Positions 34,214-43,968 are shown, counted from the stretch's first letter. The stretch is 64,000 nucleotides of DNA from CAJJDF01 sp965657945 (GCA_965657945.1 CBFHPW010000005.1:53183-117182), one strand, 5' to 3'. A program made the numbers and translations. Notes: generated by a model from the letters alone, not told the origin.

Positions 34214-35134
34214 TTGAACGATAATACGTGGTTCATAATCGTCAATCCTATTTCTGGAAATAAATATTTTCAAAAAAAGGAACAAATGATAAGGGATTCA
34301 TTTAAGGCACTAAAAAATGGATTTACCGTTTCAATCACTTCATTTTGCGGACATGAAGAAGAGTTAGTACAGGAAGCTCTAAAAAAAGGTTACCATAAAT
34401 TCATTAGTGTTGGCGGTGACGGAACTCTGCACCATGTTGTGAACGGAATAATGAAATATGGACCTGAGTTAAGTACAAAAATTAAAGTAGGTGTTATCCC
34501 CATTGGTACTGGAAATGACTGGATAAAAAACTACTCCATCCCGACACAAATAAACGAGTGCATTTCAATATTAAACAAAGAAGAAACAGCTTTTCAAGAC
34601 TTGGGCAAAATAACAATGAACAACCAGGTGTATTATTTCAGTAATTTAGCTGGGGTAGGCTTTGATGGACATGTGGTAAATCAAATTAATACTTTCAGAA
34701 AGCTTGGCAAACTCTCCTATTTCATTGCCTCTCTCTGGAGCTTGGCAACTTATAAAAAAAAGAAGATAAACTATCAATCAAAAGAGAAATCCGATTCCAA
34801 CAACATGTATCTGTTGGCAATTGGTCTTTGCCGATATTGCGGAAATGGAATGCAACTTACTCACAACCCAAACCCAACCGATGGTTTATTTGACATAACA
34901 GCTGTCAAAGACATTTCTACCCTAGGTTTTCTCTGGAACATTCGTAAAATGTTTAATCAAAAACTAAACGAGCACTCTAAAGTGGATACATTCAAATGTT
35001 CTGAAATTTCAATCACTTGTGATAAAACCTCCACTTTATTGATGCAAGCAGACGGAGAATTACTTTCTTTTGATTCTGCTCATATTTCTATTATCCCCGA
35101 AGCTTTTCAGGTTGTGGTTCCAAAAATTGAATAG
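34214..35134 (+). CDS. Diacylglycerol kinase family lipid kinase (YegS-like)
   Basis: 306 residues. N-terminal WFIIVNPISGN, then ISVGGDGTLHHVVNGIM and GVIPIGTGNDWIKN, which form the nucleotide-binding site of the DagK catalytic domain. VGFDGHVVNQIN and a C-terminal beta-sandwich ending MQADGELLSFDSAHISIIPEAF follow. Phosphorylates diacylglycerol or a related lipid at the inner membrane surface. The start is TTG at 34214; the next ATG would remove the NPxSG motif. It begins two bases after the DUF5777 stop, hence probably in the same transcript as the cytochrome cluster. Confidence 0.9.
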   Translation: MNDNTWFIIVNPISGNKYFQKKEQMIRDSFKALKNGFTVSITSFCGHEEELVQEALKKGYHKFISVGGDGTLHHVVNGIMKYGPELSTKIKVGVIPIGTGNDWIKNYSIPTQINECISILNKEETAFQDLGKITMNNQVYYFSNLAGVGFDGHVVNQINTFRKLGKLSYFIASLWSLATYKKKKINYQSKEKSDSNNMYLLAIGLCRYCGNGMQLTHNPNPTDGLFDITAVKDISTLGFLWNIRKMFNQKLNEHSKVDTFKCSEISITCDKTSTLLMQADGELLSFDSAHISIIPEAFQVVVPKIE

Positions 35135-35218
35135 AATTTCTTGTTAAAAAAACGTAACAATTAACCTAAAAATCTCTCAGAAAAATCTGTACATTTAAGC
35201 CTAATTCTTACCCAACCT

Positions 35219-38200
35219 ATGTATTTAATTTTCGATACCGAAACCACCGGTTTACCAAAAAACTGGAATGCCCCAATCACGGACAGCGACAACTGGCCAA
35301 GGTGTATTCAACTTGCATGGCAAGTACACAACGACATGGGAGAACTGGTTGAGGTTAAGAACTTTATCATAAAACCAGAAGGATTTGATATTCCGTTTAA
35401 CGCCTCTAAAATTCACGGAATTAGTACCGAAAGAGCTCTAAAAACAGGACAGGATCTCAGTTTCGTACTGAACGAATTCAACCAAGCTCTTGGTAAGGTA
35501 AAGTTCGTAATAGGACACAACGTAAACTTTGATTTGAATATCGTGGGAGCAGAATTTCATAGAGCTGGAATTGCTTCCTCTATGATGGAAAAGAACAAAC
35601 TCGATTCTTGTTCCGAAACTACTGCGAGTCTGTGCCAAATACCTGGTGGAAGAGGTGGAAAATTCAAACTACCTAAGCTACAAGAACTTCATCAGTTCCT
35701 ATTTCAAGAAGAGTTTGCTGAAGCTCACAATGCGTCAGCAGATGTAGAGGCTACAGCGAGATGTTTTCTGGAATTAATCAGAAAAAAAGTGCTGTCACTC
35801 ACAGAACTAGAGCAGGAAAAAGGGTACTTTGAAAAATTTAGAGAGCAAAACCCTTCGCCTATTGCTTTGATAGGACTGAACATCAAACCCTACGGTGAAG
35901 AGGATGAACTGGAAGTTGAATCCAAATCCTTATCCAAGGAAAAATCAACAACCAAATTAACAAAGTCTGAGATTTCTGAACTCAACTTTTCTCACTTACA
36001 CAATCACTCGCAGTATAGTATACTCCAATCCACATCAGACATTAATTCCCTAGTAAAGGCTGCCGTATCCAATAAAATGAATGGATTAGCACTTACAGAT
36101 ACAGGAAACATGATGGGGGCTTTTCACTTTGTGAGAGCGGTTAACAACCACAACAAAGAAATTGCAAAAAGAAAAGAAGAAAACCCCGAAAACAACGAAA
36201 CGGAACTAAAAGCCATAGTAGGCTGTGAGTTTTTTGTGTGCAACAACCATACCGACAAATCACACAAGGACAATGGTTCGTTAGTTGTGATATTGGCAAA
36301 AAACAAAAATGGATACCACAATTTGGCCAAGTTAAGTTCTATTTCAAATATTGATGGATTCTATTATGTTCCAAGAATTGACAAAAATCTCATTGAACAA
36401 TACAAAGATGATTTAATTGTCCTATCAGGAGGAGTTTATGGTGAATTAGCAAATTTAATCTTGAATGTAGGGGAAAAACAAGCTGAGGAATCTCTCATTT
36501 GGTGGAAAGAACAATTTGGAGGTGATTTCTACATTGAGCTGGTTCGACATGGAGAGGAAGAAGAGGAATATGCCAACAAGGTTTTAATAAATCTCGCAAA
36601 AGAACATGAAGTGAAGTTGGTTGCCGCCAACAATACTTTTTACATCAACCAAGAACAATCAGAAGCTCACGATGTACTATTGTGTATTAGAGATGGTGAA
36701 AAAAAATCCACACCTATTGGTCGAGGACGTGGATTTAGATACGGAATGCCGAACAGTGAATTTTATTTTAAATCACAAGACCAAATGGTTCAGCTCTTTC
36801 AAGATATACCAGAGGCTATTTCAAATACTCAAGAAATTGTAGAAAAAATTGAATCTTTTGTACTCGAAAGAGACGTCCTGCTTCCAAAATTTGATTTTCC
36901 GGAAGAATTCAAGGATGCGAAAGACGAAGAAGATGGTGGAAACCGAGGTGAAAACAACTACCTAAAACACCTGACGTATGTGGGTGCTCATAAGCGCTAT
37001 GGCGAAACTTTAACAGATGAGCAGCAAGAACGAATTGACTTTGAGCTAGAAATTATTGCCAAAACAGGTTACCCAGGATACTTCTTAATTGTACAAGATT
37101 TTATCCAAGCTGCCCGCGATATGGGTGTTTCTGTTGGACCAGGAAGAGGATCTGCAGCAGGTTCAGTTGTAGCCTATTGCCTAAAAATAACAAACATTGA
37201 TCCACTCAAGTATAACCTACTTTTTGAGAGATTTTTGAATCCAGATAGGGTGTCAATGCCTGATATTGATATCGATTTTGACGATGAAGGAAGAGGGCGA
37301 GTAATTGACTGGGTAATTGAAAAGTACGGTTCTCAACAAGTAGCACAAATAATAACCTACGGAACCATGGCTGCCAAGTCTTCGATAAGAGATACGGCAA
37401 GAGCTCTAGATTTACCTCTGATGGAAGCCGGAAGATTAGCGAATTTAATTCCAAACACCAAATTGAATAAGATTTTTGGAATGGATGAAAAAGCTTTGGC
37501 AAAAAAACTAGGAAGAAAAGAGGACATGGATATGGCCATGGAACTCAAGGCCATTGCACAAGGAAATACGCCAGAAGCAGAAGTTATCAATCAAGCCATT
37601 ATTCTAGAAGGTTCGGTAAGAAATACTGGAACTCACGCTTGTGGAGTTATTATTACACCTGGCGACATCACCAATTATGTGCCGGTAGCAACTGCCAAAG
37701 ATTCGGATATGTATGTCACGCAGTTCGACAACTCCGTGGTGGAGGACGCTGGATTACTAAAAATGGATTTCTTGGGACTCAAAACCCTAACCCTAATCAA
37801 GGACACAGTTAAGATTGTAAAAGCAATTCACAACGTAGACCTCGATCCTGAGGAATTTGACTTAGAGGATAAAAAAACCTATGAATTGTTTCAAAGAGGT
37901 GAGACTGTAGGGGTATTCCAATATGAATCTGCAGGAATGCAGAAGTATTTAAAAGATTTGAAACCGACAGTTTTTGATGATTTAATTGCAATGAATGCCT
38001 TGTATCGTCCTGGCCCATTGGAATACATTCCGAGTTTTGTAAAAAGAAAAAACGGAGAGGAAGAGATCATTTACGACATTGACGCCAGTGAAGAATATTT
38101 AGCAGAAACTTATGGTATTACAGTTTACCAAGAGCAAGTGATGTTACTTTCTCAAAAATTGGCAAACTTCACAAAAGGTGAGGCCGATGTACTGAGAAAA

Positions 38201-39583
38201 GCCATGGGAAAAAAGATTTTTGCCCTACTTGAAAAACTAAAACCTAAATTTATTGATGGTGGAATCTCTAATGGTCATGACGAGGATAAACTTAACAAAA
38301 TCTGGAAAGACTGGGAGGCTTTTGCTGCGTATGCTTTCAACAAATCTCACTCAACTTGTTATGCATGGGTTGCATTTCAAACGGCTTACTTAAAAGCCCA
38401 CTACCCTGCAGAATATATGGCCTCAGTTCTATCCAACAACATGAACGACATAAAGTCAGTCACCTTCTTTATGGAAGAATGTAAGAGAATGGGAATTGAA
38501 GTTTTAGGTCCAGACGTAAACGAATCATACTTTAAGTTTGCGGTGAATGAGGAAGGAGCCATTCGCTTTGGGATGGGCGCAATAAAAGGTGTAGGAGAAG
38601 GTGCTGTTGAATCAATTATCGAAACAAGAAAAGAACACGGAAAATATACTTCTATTTTTGATTTGACCTCTAAAATTGATTTGAGAGCTGCCAACAAACG
38701 TACACTCGAAAGTCTTGCAATCGCAGGAGGTTTCGATTCTTTTGAAGGAGTTCATAGAGCCCAATATGTAACTCCAGACGAACAAGGAAGAACAGCGATT
38801 GAAACAGCAATAAAATACGGAAACGCAATTGCCCAAGGTAAAAATTCGAATCAAGGTAGCTTGTTTGACACAGGAGATGGAGAGGTAAACATACCCGAAC
38901 CTACAATCGCACCATGCGAAGAATGGGGCAGTATTGAGGCACTAAATAGAGAAAAAGAATTGGTCGGTATTTTTATTTCAGGACACCCATTAGACGATTA
39001 TAAATTTGAATTGGATAATTTTTGTGGAAGCAAAGTAGAAACATTAAATCAGATGGCAGCCAACATAGGAAAAGAAATTTCGATGGGATGTATCATTAAC
39101 AATGTGGAGCACAGAGTGGCAAAAAACGGAAATCCCTTTGGAACATTTGAAATGGAAGACTACGATGGATCGTTCAAGCAATTTTTATTTAAGGATGATT
39201 ACCTCAAATTCAGAAACTACCTCGTAAACGGAAATTTCGTGCATATTAGAGGAAGAATAGACAAAAAAAGATGGGGAGACATGGAACCTATGTTTGTCAT
39301 TAGTTCCATCGAACTTTTATCGGAAATACGAGACAAATTGAGTAAATCAATTACACTTACCATCCCCATGAGAACCTTAACTACAGATTTTATTGATTAT
39401 CTTACAGAACTTTTGGAAGGTGATGAAAGTGAAGAAAAAGGAAATTGTAAACTCAAGGTCATTGTAACTGATGAAGAAAAAACAACGGTAAACTTATTCT
39501 CAAGAAAAATTAAACTAAAAGTCACCAATGAACTCTTAGCTGACTTCGGTAAAATGGAAGGTGTAAGTTATAAGTTGAATTAG
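35219..39583 (+). CDS. dnaE: DNA polymerase III alpha subunit with N-terminal DnaQ-like exonuclease
   Basis: 1454-residue replicative polymerase. Residues about 1-200 are a DEDDh 3'-5' exonuclease (FDTETTG, GHNVNFDLN, AHNASADVEATARC), joined by a short linker to the PHP domain (SHLHNHSQYSIL). Polymerase motifs are GPGRGSAAGSVVAYC, PDIDIDFDDEGRGRVIDWV with three catalytic Asp, and FNKSHSTCYAWVAFQTAYLKAHYP. An OB-fold is at the C-terminus. In the PHP domain ALTDTGNM replaces the usual TDHGN, losing one metal ligand, consistent with proofreading being done by the fused exonuclease. The fusion is, as I recall, normal for Bacteroidota. Confidence 0.97.
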   Translation: MYLIFDTETTGLPKNWNAPITDSDNWPRCIQLAWQVHNDMGELVEVKNFIIKPEGFDIPFNASKIHGISTERALKTGQDLSFVLNEFNQALGKVKFVIGHNVNFDLNIVGAEFHRAGIASSMMEKNKLDSCSETTASLCQIPGGRGGKFKLPKLQELHQFLFQEEFAEAHNASADVEATARCFLELIRKKVLSLTELEQEKGYFEKFREQNPSPIALIGLNIKPYGEEDELEVESKSLSKEKSTTKLTKSEISELNFSHLHNHSQYSILQSTSDINSLVKAAVSNKMNGLALTDTGNMMGAFHFVRAVNNHNKEIAKRKEENPENNETELKAIVGCEFFVCNNHTDKSHKDNGSLVVILAKNKNGYHNLAKLSSISNIDGFYYVPRIDKNLIEQYKDDLIVLSGGVYGELANLILNVGEKQAEESLIWWKEQFGGDFYIELVRHGEEEEEYANKVLINLAKEHEVKLVAANNTFYINQEQSEAHDVLLCIRDGEKKSTPIGRGRGFRYGMPNSEFYFKSQDQMVQLFQDIPEAISNTQEIVEKIESFVLERDVLLPKFDFPEEFKDAKDEEDGGNRGENNYLKHLTYVGAHKRYGETLTDEQQERIDFELEIIAKTGYPGYFLIVQDFIQAARDMGVSVGPGRGSAAGSVVAYCLKITNIDPLKYNLLFERFLNPDRVSMPDIDIDFDDEGRGRVIDWVIEKYGSQQVAQIITYGTMAAKSSIRDTARALDLPLMEAGRLANLIPNTKLNKIFGMDEKALAKKLGRKEDMDMAMELKAIAQGNTPEAEVINQAIILEGSVRNTGTHACGVIITPGDITNYVPVATAKDSDMYVTQFDNSVVEDAGLLKMDFLGLKTLTLIKDTVKIVKAIHNVDLDPEEFDLEDKKTYELFQRGETVGVFQYESAGMQKYLKDLKPTVFDDLIAMNALYRPGPLEYIPSFVKRKNGEEEIIYDIDASEEYLAETYGITVYQEQVMLLSQKLANFTKGEADVLRKAMGKKIFALLEKLKPKFIDGGISNGHDEDKLNKIWKDWEAFAAYAFNKSHSTCYAWVAFQTAYLKAHYPAEYMASVLSNNMNDIKSVTFFMEECKRMGIEVLGPDVNESYFKFAVNEEGAIRFGMGAIKGVGEGAVESIIETRKEHGKYTSIFDLTSKIDLRAANKRTLESLAIAGGFDSFEGVHRAQYVTPDEQGRTAIETAIKYGNAIAQGKNSNQGSLFDTGDGEVNIPEPTIAPCEEWGSIEALNREKELVGIFISGHPLDDYKFELDNFCGSKVETLNQMAANIGKEISMGCIINNVEHRVAKNGNPFGTFEMEDYDGSFKQFLFKDDYLKFRNYLVNGNFVHIRGRIDKKRWGDMEPMFVISSIELLSEIRDKLSKSITLTIPMRTLTTDFIDYLTELLEGDESEEKGNCKLKVIVTDEEKTTVNLFSRKIKLKVTNELLADFGKMEGVSYKLN

Positions 39584-39746
39584 AGACAATTAAACTAGAA
39601 GAAAACACTTTGGCCATTCTCATTCTTGTTTGATAATGGAGTAGGATTTTATTTCCACTTTTAATAAAGGGCCTTATTTACAGAGGGTTTCATTAAATGT
39701 AGGTAAGAATTTTAAATTTTGTAAGAAAACATTGCCCAATCCGACT

Positions 39747-39754
39747 TATATTTG
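39747..39754 (+). promoter_or_regulatory. Candidate -7 element of the thioredoxin gene
   Basis: TATATTTG lies 82 bases before the trxA ATG. The leader after it contains a short hairpin GGTATT/AATACC at about 39780-39800. The rest of the dnaE-trxA gap holds no gene. Confidence 0.4.
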
Positions 39755-39835
39755 TGTCAAGATGACAGACAACTAGAATTGGTATTCTTTTTGAAATACC
39801 TTGAACCGAATTAAAAACCAAATAAATAAAATAAA

Positions 39836-40150
39836 ATGGCATTAGAATTAACAGCAGCAAACTTTGAAGAAACAATCAATTCAGGAAAACCGGTAATGGT
39901 TGACTTTTGGGCAGCTTGGTGTGGACCATGTAGAATGGTTGGACCGTTGGTAGATGAATTATCTAACGAGTATGCTGAAACAGCACATGTAGGAAAAGTA
40001 GATGTAGATTCAAACCAAGATATCGCTGCAAAATATGGAGTAAGAAACATTCCAACTATCTTGTTTTTCAAAAACGGAGAAGTTGTAGATAAGTCAGTGG
40101 GAGCTGTGCCGAAAGCACAATTAGCTGAAAAATTGAGTGCTTTGGTGTAA
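39836..40150 (+). CDS. trxA: Thioredoxin
   Basis: 104 residues with the classical fold and active site WAAWCGPCRMVGP (CGPC), cis-Pro in VRNIPTILFFKNGE, and a C-terminal helix. General cytoplasmic dithiol reductant, and a likely electron donor to the peroxiredoxin at 24493. Alone in its transcription unit with a strong terminator. Confidence 0.96.
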   Translation: MALELTAANFEETINSGKPVMVDFWAAWCGPCRMVGPLVDELSNEYAETAHVGKVDVDSNQDIAAKYGVRNIPTILFFKNGEVVDKSVGAVPKAQLAEKLSALV

Positions 40151-40168
40151 GAATCAAAAGACACCAAT

Positions 40169-40202
40169 AAAAAAAAGGGAAGCCGATGGCTTCCCTTTTT
40201 TT
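40169..40202 (+). terminator. Rho-independent terminator after trxA
   Basis: AAAAAAGGGAAGCC pairs with GGCTTCCCTTTTTT around a 3-base loop GAT, followed by further T residues to 40202. Confidence 0.92.
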
Positions 40203-40268
40203 ATGACTTTTTTTTTACGGATTGCAACAAAAATATTATGACAAAAATCAGAAAAAAACAAAGGAAGT

Positions 40269-40302
40269 TATTTTTATTTATTCTAAATAAGGATTATATT
40301 TG
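40269..40302 (+). promoter_or_regulatory. Promoter with Fur-box-like palindrome before the iron operon
   Basis: TATATTTG at 40295-40302 is a -7 element 50 bases before the DUF4856 ATG. Just upstream, ATTTATTCTAAATAAGG (about 40277-40293) contains the palindrome TTATT-CTA-AATAA and resembles the ATTCTAAAT half-sites I associate with Fur binding in Bacteroidota. A regulator there would cover the -33/-7 region. Iron control is inferred from this and from the gene content. Confidence 0.4.
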
Positions 40303-40351
40303 CACATCAATTATTTGAACCACTTAACGAATCAGCACCATAACATAATTT

Positions 40352-41488
40352 ATGAAACGAATAATCATAGCACTTACAGCAACATCCATTCTTATGGCGT
40401 CATGCAAAAAAGATGATCCAGAAAAAACTACTACCACCTCACCTACGGCTGTAACACTTCCATCCACCTATAATTTTTCTAACGTAGATTATTCTGGACA
40501 AACAGCGAGACTAGATATGCTTGCAGAAATGACTGCAGAACTAAAAAAAGCCAATTCAGGAACACAAGTAGATTCCTCAATCCTCAGAACAATGTATACA
40601 AATACAGGCAATCCATTTTCTGATGCAACTTTGAATTCTTCAGGAAAACAACTGAGGAACAAAACTTACTCCAATGTAGGCGCTTTTAACACACAATATT
40701 TTGACTATTTAATGAAAAGGCAAGGAGTCATTAGCCAACATGCCGGAAACACATGGAGCCCAGGAAATGCAGGTGTCGCAACCAGCGGAAGCAAAGCATA
40801 TTTTTTTGATGAAAACGGAGTGGAATACACCCAATTAATTGAAAAAGGCTTGATGGGTGCAATTTTTTACTACAACATAGCTGAAGTGTACACAAGACCT
40901 GGTAAAATTGGTGCATCTGTGGACAACTCAACCGTAACACCAGGAAAAGGAACCGACATGGAACATCACTGGGACGAGGCATTTGGTTACTTTGGAGCTC
41001 CAATCGACTTTTCTGCTGCCAATACCGCCAATTCTCGTTATCATGCAAAATATGCATTAAAAGGAGATGCTGCAGGGCTTGGAACTATTGCAAAAGTGAT
41101 GAATCAATTCATAAAAGGAAGGCACGGAATCTCCAACAAAAATTATGACATGAGAGATGCTGCGGCTATTGAGGTAAGAAAAGAATTCGAACTGGTATTA
41201 GTAACTACAGCTATTCATTACTTAAACGCTGGAAAAGCAAATTTTTCGGATGATGCACTGAGAAATCATGCTCTATCAGAGGCTTATGCTTTTATTTTTT
41301 CTCTTGCCTACAATTCAGATAAATTAATCTCAACCACTGACTTAAACACAGTGAAAGGTTTTTTTGAAACTACCGCAGGCCCCACAACTGTCCCAAGCCT
41401 ATTGAATATAACGATAGCAGACATTAATGCTGCCATCGATTTATTAAGTTCAACCTACGATTTAGATTCTGTAAAAACATCCTTATAA
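40352..41488 (+). CDS. DUF4856 lipoprotein (putative iron-binding, imelysin-associated)
   Basis: 378 residues. Lipobox at LMASC (Cys 18) with KKDD after it, then a Thr-rich linker. The mature domain is mostly helical and carries TDMEHHWDEAFGYFGAPIDF at about 210-230 with several acidic and His residues suited to metal binding, and RHGISNKNYDMRD. I recall DUF4856 genes next to imelysin genes in Bacteroidota, where they are presumed to act in iron uptake. No experiment known to me defines their activity. First gene of the set running to 46366. A terminator-like structure separates it from the next gene. Confidence 0.75.
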   Translation: MKRIIIALTATSILMASCKKDDPEKTTTTSPTAVTLPSTYNFSNVDYSGQTARLDMLAEMTAELKKANSGTQVDSSILRTMYTNTGNPFSDATLNSSGKQLRNKTYSNVGAFNTQYFDYLMKRQGVISQHAGNTWSPGNAGVATSGSKAYFFDENGVEYTQLIEKGLMGAIFYYNIAEVYTRPGKIGASVDNSTVTPGKGTDMEHHWDEAFGYFGAPIDFSAANTANSRYHAKYALKGDAAGLGTIAKVMNQFIKGRHGISNKNYDMRDAAAIEVRKEFELVLVTTAIHYLNAGKANFSDDALRNHALSEAYAFIFSLAYNSDKLISTTDLNTVKGFFETTAGPTTVPSLLNITIADINAAIDLLSSTYDLDSVKTSL

Positions 41489-41495
41489 ACATTTA

Positions 41496-41511
41496 ACTCA
41501 AAAGGTTGAGT
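41496..41511 (+). promoter_or_regulatory. Small hairpin overlapping the terminator stem (possible antiterminator)
   Basis: ACTCAA (41496-41501) can pair with TTGAGT (41506-41511) around AAGG. The right arm uses bases 41506-41511 that also form the left arm of the following terminator, so the two structures exclude each other. Confidence 0.35.
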
Positions 41512-41545
41512 GACAAAAATTCATTCAGCCTTTTTTTATTTTTTT
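41501..41545 (+). terminator. Terminator/attenuator between DUF4856 and imelysin genes
   Basis: AAAGGTTGAGTGA (41501-41513) pairs in all 13 positions, two of them G-T wobbles, with TCATTCAGCCTTT (41521-41533) around a 7-base loop. It is followed by a run of T broken by one A to about 41545. The imelysin ATG follows at 41554. It probably ends part of the DUF4856 transcripts and lowers expression of the downstream genes. Confidence 0.75.
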
Positions 41546-41553
41546 GAGACACC

Positions 41554-42639
41554 ATGAAAAACACCTGGATATTATTTTCTGCTATTTGCCTTATTGTTTT
41601 TGCCTGCAAGAAAGACAAGGAAGACGATTTGGTAGAAGAATTTGACAAAAAAGAAATGCTTGCAAATTATGCCAACAAAGTTATTGAACCAAGGTACGAA
41701 AAGCTGTCCTCAAACCTTAGTAAATTACAATTAGAACTTGATAGTTTCAACGTAGCAACTAACAACCAAAACCTAGCCCAGTTGAAAGAAGCTTTCAACA
41801 AAACCTACAAGGCATGGCAAGCAGTAAGCTACTTAGAATTTGGACCTGCCGAAAGTTATGCCCTAAAATCTACTTTTAATGTGTTTCCTGTAGATACAAA
41901 CCGAATAAACCAAAATATAGCGTCCGGTAGCTACGTACTAGGATCTGCCTCTAATATTTCTGCAATTGGTCTTCCAGCCTTGGATTTTCTTCTAAACAGA
42001 GGGCGTTCTGAAACGGAAACTTTGAGCTTTTTTACCGGATCTGATTCTAGCAAACACAAACAATATCTACAAGATGTAGTCTCTCAACTTTCTTCTAATT
42101 TATCAAATGTTGTAAACCAGTGGAGCAGCACCTACTCCAATCGTTTTATTAATGCTGATGGTACAAGCCAAGGTAGCTCAGTTAGCAACATGATAAACGC
42201 ACTCAATCTGGACTTTGAAAAATTTATCCGAGACGGAAAGGTAGGAATCCCTTTAGGAATCAGAAGTTTAGGCACTCCACTTCCCGAAAAATCTGAGAGT
42301 TATTACGGAAAAGAATCTCGATTATTATTGCGAGAATCCATAGCTGAGTTACAAACCTATTTCAATGGGGATAATGGTATTGGATTTGATGATTATCTCG
42401 ATCATCTAGATGCGAAACACGGTACACAGTCCCTTTCCTCTAAAATAAACAATCAGTTTAGAGCTATCATTGAAAAAATAGATGGGTTAACAAATCCAAT
42501 TGACCACGCTGTAATATCAAATAATTCTTCAGTTCAAGAAGTGTATAACGAAATGCAGAAAATGGTGGTGCTTCTCAAAGTGGATTTATCCTCTGCTCTT
42601 TCTGTACTTATTACTTACCAAGATAATGATGGGGACTAG
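41554..42639 (+). CDS. Imelysin-like lipoprotein (peptidase M75 family)
   Basis: 361 residues. Lipobox at IVFAC (Cys 18) followed by KKDKED. Two four-helix bundles typical of imelysins: the first with KAWQAVSYLEFGPAES, the second ending DGDx. The family motif GxHxxE appears as GLPALDFLLNRG, so the His and Glu are replaced, as in the IPPA-like branch. Imelysins are periplasmic or outer-membrane iron-responsive proteins related to EfeO and IrpA and are thought to bind iron or iron complexes. It is followed at 3 bases by the HTTM gene. Confidence 0.85.
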   Translation: MKNTWILFSAICLIVFACKKDKEDDLVEEFDKKEMLANYANKVIEPRYEKLSSNLSKLQLELDSFNVATNNQNLAQLKEAFNKTYKAWQAVSYLEFGPAESYALKSTFNVFPVDTNRINQNIASGSYVLGSASNISAIGLPALDFLLNRGRSETETLSFFTGSDSSKHKQYLQDVVSQLSSNLSNVVNQWSSTYSNRFINADGTSQGSSVSNMINALNLDFEKFIRDGKVGIPLGIRSLGTPLPEKSESYYGKESRLLLRESIAELQTYFNGDNGIGFDDYLDHLDAKHGTQSLSSKINNQFRAIIEKIDGLTNPIDHAVISNNSSVQEVYNEMQKMVVLLKVDLSSALSVLITYQDNDGD

Positions 42640-42642
42640 CAC

Positions 42643-43968
42643 GTGTTTAACAAAATAAACAACATATTATTCGAACCCATTTCCTATACCTCTCTTGTGT
42701 TGTATCGGGTACTTTTTGGTTTACTTACATTGATAAGCTCTGTAAGGTTTGCTGTAAACGGATGGATACAAGAGCAATATCTAGAACCGGTCTTCCATTT
42801 TAAATATTTCGGATTCGACTGGGTAGAGATTGGTTCTCCTATCACAACCTATTCGTTATTTGCTCTTATGATTTTGTCATCAATCGGAATCACGTTAGGT
42901 TTATTCTATCGTTTATCAGCTAGTTTATTCTTCCTAATTTTTACTTATTTTGAATTAATTGATTTAACGAACTACCTGAATCACTATTATTTTGTAAGTC
43001 TGATGGCACTCATAATGATTGTTCTTCCAGCTAACATTAACTTTTCATTAGATACTAAATTTGGTTTCGCACAAAAGAAAAACACCATTCCCAAATGGAC
43101 AATTTTGATTATTAAAATCCAATTGAGTATCGTCTATTTTTTTGCAGGAGTAGCTAAATTAAATTACGATTGGCTGATAGAAGCACAACCACTATCCATT
43201 TGGTTGGCTCCTCATACAAATCTTCCTTTTATTGGGAATTTAATGGATGAAAAAATTACGGCTTATCTATTTAGTTTTGGCGGAGTTCTTTTTGACTTAT
43301 CTGTTCCGTTTTTATTATGGAGTAAGAAATACCGTCCTTATGCCTACTTTTTCGTCATTATTTTTCACCTACTCACTGCTATACTTTTTCCGATAGGAAT
43401 GTTTCCTTTTGTAATGATAGTGAGCACACTCATCTTCTTCAGCCCAGAATTCCATCAGAGGGCATTGTCCTTAATGGGACATAAATTTTTTACAAGGAAG
43501 GAAACAACAGAAATAAAAACATCTAAAAACTTAACACGAACTTTCCTTCTGTTTTTTTTCTTTCAACTCCTATTTCCGTTTCGTTATCTATTGTATTCCA
43601 AAGACTTATATTGGACAGAACAAGGTTACCGATTCTCTTGGCGTGTTATGCTCATGGAAAAAGCTGGATATGCGACTTTCAACGTATTTCCATACGGTGA
43701 TGAGAGAAGTATAGTAGTAGACAATTCTGAATTTTTAACCCCACAGCAAGAAAAAATGATGAGTACCCAACCAGATTTCATCATTCAGTACGCCCATTTC
43801 CTTGGTGAAAAATACCGAATTTCAAAAGAAATTGAACCCACCGTAACAGTAGAAAGTTACGTCTCAATCAACGGAAAAGGAAGTCAACTTTATGTGAAGA
43901 AAGACCTAAATTTGATGCCAATTAAAAACTCATTAACTCCAATCAATTTCCTTGAAGAATATAACTAA
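42643..43968 (+). CDS. HTTM-domain membrane protein (vitamin K-dependent carboxylase-like)
   Basis: 441 residues with about seven to nine membrane helices in the first 330 positions (SYTSLVLYRVLFGLLTLISSVRF; YYFVSLMALIMIVLPANINFSLD; PKWTILIIKIQLSIVYFFAGVAKLNYDWL). These match the HTTM (horizontally transferred transmembrane) domain, related to vitamin K-dependent gamma-carboxylase. The C-terminal part is soluble. Start is GTG at 42643, three bases after the imelysin stop. In this setting it may modify or load iron-related partners; that is inference. Its end overlaps the next gene by 17 bases. Confidence 0.8.
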   Translation: MFNKINNILFEPISYTSLVLYRVLFGLLTLISSVRFAVNGWIQEQYLEPVFHFKYFGFDWVEIGSPITTYSLFALMILSSIGITLGLFYRLSASLFFLIFTYFELIDLTNYLNHYYFVSLMALIMIVLPANINFSLDTKFGFAQKKNTIPKWTILIIKIQLSIVYFFAGVAKLNYDWLIEAQPLSIWLAPHTNLPFIGNLMDEKITAYLFSFGGVLFDLSVPFLLWSKKYRPYAYFFVIIFHLLTAILFPIGMFPFVMIVSTLIFFSPEFHQRALSLMGHKFFTRKETTEIKTSKNLTRTFLLFFFFQLLFPFRYLLYSKDLYWTEQGYRFSWRVMLMEKAGYATFNVFPYGDERSIVVDNSEFLTPQQEKMMSTQPDFIIQYAHFLGEKYRISKEIEPTVTVESYVSINGKGSQLYVKKDLNLMPIKNSLTPINFLEEYN

